Part shown: piece after piece, positions 1 to 5,800 of the stretch
Numbering within the stretch: position 1 is the first letter of the stretch
How the letters are laid out: each line of letters starts with the position of its first letter
The notes under the pieces: model-generated
Told to the model about the DNA's origin: nothing
What the model saw: the letters and a program-made list of their open reading frames with translations, nothing else
Database searches by the model: none
Position numbers and translations under genes: made by a program
Assembly: GCA_035316885.1 (NCBI GenBank)
Contig: DATHII010000171.1
Location: forward strand, 1-8,824
Direction of reading: 5' to 3'
Length of the DNA stretch: 8,824 bases
Source of the DNA: DASRTE01 sp035316885
GTDB lineage: Bacteria; Actinomycetota; Actinomycetes; Jiangellales; Jiangellaceae

Positions 1-101
1 CCGCCGCCCTCGATGAAGTGCCCGCTCTGCGCGTATGCCGGAGCTGCCGTCAGCCCGAACAGAGCGATAACAGCCGCCAGTGCGATTACGAGTCGTTTCA
101 T
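1..101 (-). CDS. N-terminus of a small secreted protein (partial, runs off left edge)
   Basis: Reading the minus strand from the ATG at 101-99 gives 33 complete codons before the window ends. The product begins MKRLVIALAAVIALFGLTA, a classic Sec signal peptide: two basic residues, a hydrophobic core of about 15 residues, then an APAYA-QSG signal peptidase I site (cleavage predicted after residue 24). The mature part starts QSGHFIEGG and continues outside the window. The start is well supported by a GGGGGAAGAA ribosome site immediately upstream (about 102-111) and a possible TATATG -10 box at 125-130. The mature domain is not visible, so no function can be assigned beyond export. Codon use is less GC-biased than in the central operon, fitting accessory DNA. 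Confidence 0.8.
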   Translation of the reverse strand, partial: MKRLVIALAAVIALFGLTAAPAYAQSGHFIEGG

Positions 102-360
102 TTCTTCCCCCTGCAACGAAGTTGCATATATCGTGTTACGAGAACGCCGAATGGCGTGATGAGTCTCTACCTGAAGGTGCGTTCAATCGCGCCTTGCTAT
201 GACGTGGTGCACGGCGGTCCGCGCTCTCCTACGCTGCCCTTCATACCCCCGACGACGGCTAGATGCCGGCTGGTGATCCCCCTGTCGCCCCTCGCTTCGC
301 AAGCTAGACCTGGTTCTGGCCCTTGACAACGGTGGCTAGAGCTGAAAGGGAACACGAGTC
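102..360. other. Divergent intergenic region without a gene
   Basis: No convincing coding sequence is seen between the divergent secreted-protein gene (start at 101, minus) and the broken gene starting at 361 (plus). The stretch is lower in GC than the rest of the window, especially 90-180. It holds the ribosome site and possible -10 of the minus gene, the inverted repeat at 144-157, and an isolated TTGACA at 323-328 that lacks a matching -10 at 16-18 bases. The AAAGGG at 345-350 is a plausible ribosome site for the ATG at 361. Confidence 0.55.
125..130 (-). promoter_or_regulatory. Possible -10 box for the secreted-protein gene
   Basis: The minus strand reads TATATG here, 23 bases before the ATG at 101, which would place transcription start near 118 with a short leader containing the ribosome site. 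No good -35 match is present at the usual spacing; the region instead carries a small inverted repeat (ACGCC-GAAT-GGCGT, 144-157) where a -35 would lie, which could be an operator. This is inference from position and composition only. Confidence 0.3.
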
Positions 361-679
361 GATGTCAAGAGTTTCTCAAGTCTTCCGATCATTCGAACAC
401 ATGTTCGATACTGGCGGGATGGGCGACTACCAGGGCTGGTCGGCCGGGCGGGGGATCCTCAACGGCGCCGGCGCGCGGCGGCCCGAGCACAGCCTGTGGC
501 CGCACGTGCCGATCCTCGCCCGCATCGTGTGAGCGGACACCGGCCTCGAGGAGTGGATCGAGACGACGGCGATGGGCTGGGTCGGCGACCTGGTCTACGT
601 CGACATGCGCCGCACCGACTACGGGGTCAACGCCTGCTGGCTGCACGCTGGGGACGTCAGGCGCCGTCAGGCGAGCTGA
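361..679 (+). pseudogene. Small unknown protein gene interrupted by an in-frame TGA
   Basis: From the ATG at 361 (AAAGGG 10 bases upstream) the frame reads MSRVSQVFRSFEHMFDTGG and continues to LARIV, where it meets TGA at 530-532. The same frame then stays open as ADTGLEEWIETTAMGWVGD and on to WLHAGDVRRRQAS before the TGA at 677-679. Both halves have protein-like composition in the same frame, so I read this as one gene of about 105 codons split by a stop, for example a CGA-to-TGA transition. A TTG at 323 could extend the start. Alternatives are a short 56-residue protein ending at 532 plus a downstream ORF from the ATG at 572. I do not recognise the family; the tryptophan-rich second half resembles small accessory-element proteins. 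Its 3' end overlaps the convergent minus gene by 23 bases. Confidence 0.5.
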
Positions 680-872
680 GCGACCAGAGCATCCGCTCGG
701 CGTCCAGGTCGACCACCCATCCCGCCTCGGTGAGGATGTAGCAGTGCTGGTCGCCCTCCGGCCACCAGCGGTCGCCGATCTTGGCCCCGTCCGGAGGCGC
801 GCCGAGCCGACCACCCAGCCAGACCCCGCCGCCGGCCGGTTCCGAGCCGGACGGTGGCACGTAGGTACTCAC
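657..872 (-). CDS. Small hypothetical protein, 71 residues
   Basis: The gene starts at GTG (872-870) with a strong GGAAGGAG ribosome site about 7 bases upstream (roughly 880-887) and ends at TGA (659-657). The product has a Pro/Gly/Ser-rich N-terminal segment of about 17 residues, then a compact part with tryptophans and mixed charges (GDRWWPEGDQHCYILTEAGW near residues 38-57) ending in SSPDGA. There is no signal peptide or membrane segment, so it is probably cytosolic. I do not recognise a family. The clear ribosome site and non-random composition argue that it is real rather than an antisense shadow. It is convergent with, and overlaps by 23 bases, the broken gene at 361-679, and lies about 100 bases downstream of the truncated DUF4190-like gene on the same strand. 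Confidence 0.65.
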   Translation of the reverse strand: MSTYVPPSGSEPAGGGVWLGGRLGAPPDGAKIGDRWWPEGDQHCYILTEAGWVVDLDAERMLWSLSSPDGA

Positions 873-901
873 CGGGCGCTCCTTCCGCTCGTTTTCGGCC
901 G

Positions 902-915
902 TGATTTAGGAATCA
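902..915. repeat. Short inverted repeat between two minus-strand genes
   Basis: TGATT-TAGG-AATCA forms a perfect 5-bp inverted repeat with a 4-base centre. It lies 60 bases downstream of the DUF4190-like remnant (ending at 975, minus) and 30 bases upstream of the 71-residue gene (start 872, minus). It could be an operator for the latter. The stem is too short and lacks a T-run on the minus strand, so I do not call it a terminator. Confidence 0.3.
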
Positions 916-974
916 GCAGGGGGTCGGACTCACGCCCCACGGGGGACAGGCGCGAGCCCGACCGGTCGCGGAGT

Positions 975-1226
975 CTACTGCTGACAGGCGTCGACCTTGG
1001 CTGCGTAATCGGGGTCATCCAGTTCGATTGCGTTGATGCAATCCTGCTCGCGCTCGAAGTCTTCGGTGATTTCGTCCAGCTCGTCGGCGGTGTCACCGAT
1101 GGCATCCACGATGATCAGAAACCCGACCACGGACAGAATCAGCGCCATCACCGATGTGATGATCCCCCACAGGGCGGTCTTGCCGTTGGTGGCCTCGCCC
1201 CGTTTGGCGCGGGCCCGGTAGGTTTG
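975..1226 (-). pseudogene. Truncated DUF4190-like small membrane protein
   Basis: The minus strand is open from just after a TAA (1229-1227) to TAG (977-975), coding for about 83 residues. The sequence runs QTYRARAKRGEATNGKTALW, then a hydrophobic helix (IITSVMALILSVVGFLIIV), then an acidic tail with two cysteines ending DACQQ. The ...RAKRGEATNG... turn leading into a membrane helix matches what I know of the C-terminal half of DUF4190 proteins of actinomycetes, often followed by a charged, cysteine-containing tail. The first membrane helix and an ATG/GTG/TTG start before the RAKRGEATN segment are missing. The first possible start is GTG at 1151-1149, inside the membrane helix, leaving 58 residues without a good ribosome site. 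I therefore call it a 5'-truncated remnant. It might still yield a short one-helix peptide from an internal or CTG start. Confidence 0.55.
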
Positions 1227-1366
1227 TTACTACGGGCCGTCCGCCCCCGTGGGACGGTCCGAGGTCCCGCCGTCGAGCTCCGGCTCAGCGGCGGGGCCGC
1301 CTCGTCTTGGGGTGGCTCGACCCGTAGCCTGAGCACGTCGGCACCGAGGGTGAGCGGAGGCTGTCA
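1227..1366 (+). promoter_or_regulatory. Upstream region of the operon with two strong hairpins
   Basis: No gene is seen here. Two GC-rich inverted repeats lie side by side. The first is GGGCCGTCC (1234-1242) with GGACGGTCC (1252-1260), one G-T wobble and a 9-base loop. The second pairs CGAGG/CCCGCCG (1260-1264, 1266-1272) with CGGCGGG/CCTCG (1289-1295, 1300-1304), with small internal bulges. Neither is followed by a T-run. A weak TAGCCT (1325-1330) could be the operon -10, but no -35 at normal spacing was found. GCGGAGG at 1354-1360 is the ribosome site of the first operon gene. The hairpins may be terminator-like, operators, or a leader structure; sequence alone does not decide. Confidence 0.4.
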
Positions 1367-2257
1367 GTGGGTTTCGACATCGGCGAGTACACGGCGACTG
1401 CACACCGGGTCCGCAACGACGACGTCGACTACGACTCGTTCGTCGACCGGCCCCTGTCGGGCTCCGCGCTGCGCTGCCTGCGGTACATGTCCGACGTCGA
1501 GAGCCACACCATCTGCTATCTGCGCGACCTGCTCGTCACGCCTTCGCACAAGGACCCCGACGTCACCGCATTCCTCACCATGTGGGCCTACGAGGAGTTC
1601 TGGCACGGCGAGGCGCTCGACGAGGTGCTGCGCGCCCACGACGTCCCGGCCGACTACGGCCACATCCGCAAGGTCCGCCTCGCCCAGGGGTTCCGCGACC
1701 GCATCGCGCCGATAGAGCAGTCGCTTGCCGCCAACATCATCGGCGACGACTTCGTGGCCGTGCACATGACGTGGGGCGCGATCAACGAATGGTCCGCGCA
1801 TTCCGCGTACGGGCGCATGATCGAGCGTGAGGACCACCCCGAGCTCACCAAACTGCTGCGCCGGATCCAGCATCAGGAGTCGCGTCACCTGGCGTTCTAC
1901 AACTCCCAGGCGCGCGACCGGCTCGAGCGCTCCGAGCGGGCCCAGAAGCTCACCCGGTTCGCACTGCGCAAGTTCTGGGCACCGGTCGGCTCGACCATCC
2001 AGCCAAAGGCGGAGACGGCCTTCGTCCTCGACTACCTGATGGGCGGCCCCGAGGGCGAGAAGCACATCAGCCGCCTGGACCGGAAGGTCGACACGCTGCC
2101 CGGACAGGACGGGCTCGACCTGGTGTCCTCGGCCGTTGCCGAGTTCGGCGTCGGGCCCAAGGCCGGGCTGCCCCGACCGCCCCGGCCCGGACTGACCACC
2201 CGGGTTATGCCCCACGTGCGGCGCGCGGTGGCCACCGTGAAGACGGCGGTCCGTTAG
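1367..2257 (+). CDS. Ferritin-like di-iron protein (acyl-desaturase/oxygenase-like)
   Basis: This 296-residue protein has the full set of carboxylate-bridged di-iron ligands spaced as in ferritin-like enzymes: E45 (SDVESH), E77-x-x-H80 (EEFWHGE), E141 (AINEWSAH), and E171-x-x-H174 (QESRHLAFY). The pattern E...ExxH...E...ExxH is shared by soluble acyl-ACP desaturases, aldehyde-deformylating oxygenases and related di-iron oxygenases. No signal peptide is seen, so it is probably cytosolic. The C-terminal 40 residues are basic and Pro-rich. The GTG start at 1367 is chosen because GCGGAGG sits 6 bases upstream. It is the first gene of the operon; its TAG shares one base with the GTG of the next gene (TAGTG), implying translational coupling to an acyl reductase. 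The likely substrate is therefore an acyl chain or a fatty aldehyde, but whether it desaturates, hydroxylates or deformylates is unknown. Confidence 0.85.
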   Translation: MGFDIGEYTATAHRVRNDDVDYDSFVDRPLSGSALRCLRYMSDVESHTICYLRDLLVTPSHKDPDVTAFLTMWAYEEFWHGEALDEVLRAHDVPADYGHIRKVRLAQGFRDRIAPIEQSLAANIIGDDFVAVHMTWGAINEWSAHSAYGRMIEREDHPELTKLLRRIQHQESRHLAFYNSQARDRLERSERAQKLTRFALRKFWAPVGSTIQPKAETAFVLDYLMGGPEGEKHISRLDRKVDTLPGQDGLDLVSSAVAEFGVGPKAGLPRPPRPGLTTRVMPHVRRAVATVKTAVR

Positions 2258-4563
2258 TGCCGGACGCAGACCAGCAGGTCAGCGGCCACCTCGACCGCAG
2301 TCACGTCCTGCTGACCGGCGCCACCGGCTTCGTCGGTCAGGCGGTCCTGGAGAAGTTGCTGTCGTCCTACCCGACGACCCGGGTGACCCTGCTGGTCCGG
2401 CCGAAGGGCAGCATGAGCGGCACCGCCCGGCTGCCCGGCCTGCTGCGCAAGCCGGTGTTCGAGCGGTGGCGGGAACTGGTCGGCGACGCCGAGGCCGAGC
2501 GCACCGTCGCCGAGCGCGTCACGGTCATCGACGGCGACCTCGAGGCGACGTCGTCCAACGACGTCGTCCTGCCCGGTGACCTCGACGTCGTGGTCCACGG
2601 CGCCTCGACGGTGTCGTTCGACCCCCCGATCGACGAGGCGTTCCGCACCAACGTCTCCGGCGTCGCCAGCCTCTACGCCGCCGTGGCCCGCAGCGGTTCG
2701 GACCCCCACGTCGTCCACATCTCCACCGCCTACGTTGCGGGCGTGCGCAAGGGCGTGGTCACCGAGGCGCCACTCTCCCACGACGTCGACTGGCACGCCG
2801 AGTCCGCTGCTGCCGCCGCCGCCCGTGCCGAGGTCGAGGCGGCGTCGCGCCGGCCGGAGGTCCTGAAGAAGGCAATGGCCACAGCGCGCGGCGAGCACGG
2901 CAAGGCCGGCCCGCAGCGCGTCGCCCAGGCCGCCGAGGAAGCCCGCCGGGAGTGGGTGACCAAACGGCTGGTCGACTACGGGCGCTCCCGCGCCCAGAGC
3001 CTGGGCTGGCCCGACGTCTACACGCTGACGAAAGCGCTGGGCGAACGTGTCGCCGAGCAGCAGTGGGCCAACACCGGGCACCGGTTGTCGATCGTGCGGC
3101 CGGCCATCGTCGAGAGTTCCCTGCTGCACCCCTACCCGGGCTGGATCGACGGGTTCAAGATGGCTGACCCGCTGATCATCGCCTACGGGCGCGGCATTCT
3201 GCCGGAGTTCCCTGGGCTGCCCGACAGCGTGCTCGACCTCATCCCGGTCGACCTGGTCGTCAACGCCATGCTGGCGGTCGCCGCCGCTCCCCCAGACCCG
3301 GCCAGCCCGGCCTACTTCCACGTCAGCTCCGGAGCCCGCAATCCGCTGCCGTTCCGCGGCATGTACGAGCACGTGCACGCGTACTTCCACCGTCACCCGA
3401 TGCCCGACCAGGAGCGCGGGCACATCCAGGTGCCGTCCTGGCGCTTCCCCGGCACCAGTCAGGTGCTTCGGATGCTGCGCACCGGTGAACGTGCCGTCGA
3501 CCTCGCCGAGAGTGCACTGCTGCGGATGCCGGCCTCCGACCGCACCCGCGACTGGATGGGCTCGGTCCACCGTCGCCAGCAGGAGCTCGAGGTGCTGCGC
3601 ACGTACGCCGACCTCTACCTTTCCTACACCCAGGCCGAGGTCATCTACGACGACAGCAGGACGCTCGCCCTGCACCGGACGCTGCCCGCAGAGCGGCGTG
3701 AGGCGCACGGCTTCGACGCCGGTGAGATCGACTGGGAGCACTACCTGCAAGGAGTCCACTTCCCCGGCGTCACGTCCGTCATGCGATCGTTCTCCGGCCG
3801 CCGACGGTCGGCGGCGGACGAGGGCACGGTGGCGCTTCCCGAGCGCGACGACGTCGCCGCCGTGTTCGACCTCGAAGGCACCGTCGTCGCCTCCAACGCC
3901 GTCGAGCACTACCTCTGGGCGAAGCTCGCCAGCCTGCCCAGGTCGCAGTGGTCCGCCGAGATCGTCGATCTCATTCGCTCCCTCCCCCGCTACCTGCGCG
4001 CGGAACGGCGCGACCGCGGCGACTTCATCAGGACCTTCATGCGCCGCTACGAGGGCGTCGACGAGGCCGAGCTGCGCCGCCTGGTCGACGACGTCCTCTC
4101 CGAGGCCCTCCTCCAGCGAACGATGCCCGAGGCGGTCCGTCGGATCCGCCTTCACCGCGACGCCGGGCACCACACCGTCCTCATCACGGGGACGATCGAC
4201 GTCCTGGTCGAGCCGTTCGCGTCGTTGTTCGACGAGATCGTCGCCGGGCACATGCACAGCCGAGACGGCGTGTGGACCGGCTACCTGGCCACACCGCCCC
4301 TGGTCGACGAGGCCCGGGCGGCCTGGCTCGGGCGGTACGCAGAGAGCCACGGCATCGACCTGTCCCGGTCGTACGCGTACGGCGACAGCCACTCCGACCG
4401 GCCATGGCTGGAGATGGTCGGCAACCCGCAGGTGGTCAACCCCGATGCCCACCTGTTCCGTCACGCCAAGCGCAGGCACTGGCGCATCCACCGTTGGGGC
4501 GAGCACACTCAAGGACGCCTGGAAGCGCTGCTCGACAGCGTGGGCACGGAGGTGAGGCTGTGA
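2257..4563 (+). CDS. Fatty acyl reductase fused to a HAD-IB phosphatase-like domain
   Basis: This is a 768-residue two-domain protein. Residues about 14-350 form an extended SDR Rossmann domain with a GATGFVGQ nucleotide loop (21-28), catalytic-type Ser156 (HISTAYV) and Tyr255/Lys259 in GWPDVYTLTKALGE. That motif, preceded by a long charged helical insertion (about 180-245) and followed by IVRPAIVESS, is typical of eukaryotic-type fatty acyl-CoA reductases (NAD_binding_4), which reduce acyl thioesters to alcohols or aldehydes with NADPH. Residues about 350-510 fit the FAR C-terminal region. Residues about 530-768 form a HAD-IB (SerB-like) domain: motif I FDLEGT (D538, with E540 where Asp is usual), motif II LITGT (T644), and motif IV YGDSHSD (D710, D714). 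The usual motif III Lys appears replaced by Arg (R687, DEARAAW). The start GTG at 2257 overlaps the previous stop by one base. The stop overlaps the next start by four (GTGA). The substrate of the HAD domain is unknown. Confidence 0.88.
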   Translation: MPDADQQVSGHLDRSHVLLTGATGFVGQAVLEKLLSSYPTTRVTLLVRPKGSMSGTARLPGLLRKPVFERWRELVGDAEAERTVAERVTVIDGDLEATSSNDVVLPGDLDVVVHGASTVSFDPPIDEAFRTNVSGVASLYAAVARSGSDPHVVHISTAYVAGVRKGVVTEAPLSHDVDWHAESAAAAAARAEVEAASRRPEVLKKAMATARGEHGKAGPQRVAQAAEEARREWVTKRLVDYGRSRAQSLGWPDVYTLTKALGERVAEQQWANTGHRLSIVRPAIVESSLLHPYPGWIDGFKMADPLIIAYGRGILPEFPGLPDSVLDLIPVDLVVNAMLAVAAAPPDPASPAYFHVSSGARNPLPFRGMYEHVHAYFHRHPMPDQERGHIQVPSWRFPGTSQVLRMLRTGERAVDLAESALLRMPASDRTRDWMGSVHRRQQELEVLRTYADLYLSYTQAEVIYDDSRTLALHRTLPAERREAHGFDAGEIDWEHYLQGVHFPGVTSVMRSFSGRRRSAADEGTVALPERDDVAAVFDLEGTVVASNAVEHYLWAKLASLPRSQWSAEIVDLIRSLPRYLRAERRDRGDFIRTFMRRYEGVDEAELRRLVDDVLSEALLQRTMPEAVRRIRLHRDAGHHTVLITGTIDVLVEPFASLFDEIVAGHMHSRDGVWTGYLATPPLVDEARAAWLGRYAESHGIDLSRSYAYGDSHSDRPWLEMVGNPQVVNPDAHLFRHAKRRHWRIHRWGEHTQGRLEALLDSVGTEVRL

Positions 4564-5774
4564 TCCTCGCCCTGGAGTACCAGCGTTCGCCGGCTCGGTA
4601 CCTCGCCGCGCGGGGCGTCACCTCCACCGCGCTCGGCAGCCGGCTGACGGGCATGGTCGCCGGCAACGTGGCTCCGCTGCGGCTGGTGAACCACCCCGCG
4701 CCGGACCCGCCCGGTACCGGCTGGACGCGGGTGGCGCCGCGGCTGTCCGGAATCTGTGGCTCGGACCTGAGCCTGTTGGCCGGGCAGTCGTCGCCCTACC
4801 TCTCGCCGGTGACGTCGATGCCCTTCGTGCCCGGCCACGAGGTGGTGGGCGAGACCCTCGACGAGCTGCCGGGGCTGCCGCGCGGCTCCCGAGTCGTACT
4901 CGACCCAGTGCTGGCCTGCGAGCCGCGTGGCGCCAAGCAATGCCGATGGTGCGAGACCGGCCGGGCCAGCCGCTGCGATCACGTCACGATCGGTCGCGTG
5001 TCCGCCGGCCTGCAGACCGGCTTCTGCTCCGACACCGGAGGCGGATGGAGTCGCCAGTTCGTCGCGCATCACAGCCAACTACACGGGGTCCCCGACACCA
5101 TGTCGGACGAGCGCGCCGTCCTGGTCGAGCCGCTGGCCTGTGCGGTCCACACGGTGCGGCGCGTCGACATGCCCTCGGGCGCGTCCGTGGTGGTCGTCGG
5201 CGCGGGCACCGTGGGGATGCTCACACTGCTGGCGCTGCGAGAGCTGAGCCCGGCGGTTCCCATCCACGTCGTGGCCAAGCACTGGCACCAACAGGAGCGC
5301 GCCCTCGCCCTTGGCGCCACCGCCGTGCACCCACCGGGTCGGGCCACCAGGGCGCTGCGCCGGTCCACCCTCGCGCGAATGCACGTCCCGGAACGCGGGT
5401 CGGAGTTCCTGCTCGGCGGCGTCGACATCGCCTTCGAGTGCACGGGCGGGGCCAGCGGGCTCGACACCGCGCTGCGCCTGGTCCGGGCCGGGGGCACGGT
5501 CGTCATGTCCGGCATGCCGTCGGGACACGTCGACCTGACGCCGGTCTGGTACCGCGAGCTCAGCCTCGTCGGGGCGTACGCGTCCGACGCCGGAGGTCCG
5601 GACGGAGAGCGGCCCGACTTCGCCAGGGCGATCGAGCTGGCGGCGACCGCTCCGCTCGAGGACTGGGTCGAGCCCGCGTACCCGCTGCGGCGCTGGCGCG
5701 AAGCGATCGGCCACGCCGTCGACGCCGGCCGGCTGGGCAGCATCAAGATCGCCTTCGACCCGAACCGCGAGTGA
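4560..5774 (+). CDS. Zinc-dependent medium-chain alcohol dehydrogenase
   Basis: This 404-residue protein is a cytosolic MDR-family NAD(P)-dependent dehydrogenase. Catalytic zinc ligands are visible as C66 (SGICGSDL), H93-E94 (PGHEVVGE) and E190 (LVEPLAC). Four structural-zinc cysteines are present (C120, C128, C131, C139), as in sorbitol, threonine and long-chain alcohol dehydrogenases. The Rossmann motif is VVGAGTVGM with G214, G216 and G219. The GTG at 4560 is preferred over upstream in-frame codons because GGAGG lies 7 bases before it (4548-4552) and it gives the 4-base GTGA overlap with the preceding gene. The first 45 residues or so form a longer N-terminal lead-in than usual for the family. 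Context suggests the substrate is the alcohol or aldehyde made by the neighbouring reductase, but cofactor and substrate cannot be read from the sequence. Confidence 0.88.
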   Translation: MILALEYQRSPARYLAARGVTSTALGSRLTGMVAGNVAPLRLVNHPAPDPPGTGWTRVAPRLSGICGSDLSLLAGQSSPYLSPVTSMPFVPGHEVVGETLDELPGLPRGSRVVLDPVLACEPRGAKQCRWCETGRASRCDHVTIGRVSAGLQTGFCSDTGGGWSRQFVAHHSQLHGVPDTMSDERAVLVEPLACAVHTVRRVDMPSGASVVVVGAGTVGMLTLLALRELSPAVPIHVVAKHWHQQERALALGATAVHPPGRATRALRRSTLARMHVPERGSEFLLGGVDIAFECTGGASGLDTALRLVRAGGTVVMSGMPSGHVDLTPVWYRELSLVGAYASDAGGPDGERPDFARAIELAATAPLEDWVEPAYPLRRWREAIGHAVDAGRLGSIKIAFDPNRE

Positions 5775-5800
5775 GCGTGGTGCTGGAGGTGGACCAGTGA
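5771..5800 (+). other. Nine-codon mini-ORF linking two operon genes
   Basis: A GTG at 5771 overlaps the dehydrogenase stop as GTGA and opens a frame of nine codons (MSVVLEVDQ) ending in TGA at 5798-5800. That stop in turn overlaps the GTG start of the next gene (5797) as GTGA. Ribosomes could thus pass from one gene to the next by two termination-reinitiation steps. The peptide ends VLEVDQ while the next protein has VLEVDE at residues 7-12, hinting at a small duplication that created a second start. The GGAGG at 5785-5789 lies inside it and serves the downstream gene, so the mini-ORF may be only a by-product. Confidence 0.3.

Noticed and set aside
323..328. TTGACA as a -35 promoter element for the broken gene at 361.
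   Set aside because: No TAnnnT hexamer lies 16-18 bases downstream; the match alone is not enough.
530..532. TGA as a selenocysteine codon or programmed read-through site.
   Set aside because: No selenocysteine-insertion-type hairpin was evident just downstream and the surrounding residues do not look like a redox motif; a nonsense mutation is simpler.
744..1715. A 323-codon plus-strand open frame spanning the small minus-strand genes and the start of the di-iron gene.
   Set aside because: Its product is compositionally biased (Ser/Thr/Arg/Pro) and crosses two better-supported minus-strand genes and the correctly framed di-iron gene.
2254..4512. A 752-codon open frame on the minus strand opposite the acyl reductase-HAD gene.
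   Set aside because: It is an antisense shadow of high-GC coding DNA: its product is a low-complexity Val/Asp/Gly/Arg-rich string with no domain, while the plus strand carries clear SDR and HAD motifs.
3948..4559. In-frame extension of the alcohol dehydrogenase upstream to 3948.
   Set aside because: The extension is Arg/Pro-rich shadow sequence overlapping the HAD domain; the GTG at 4560 has a proper ribosome site and the usual 4-base overlap.
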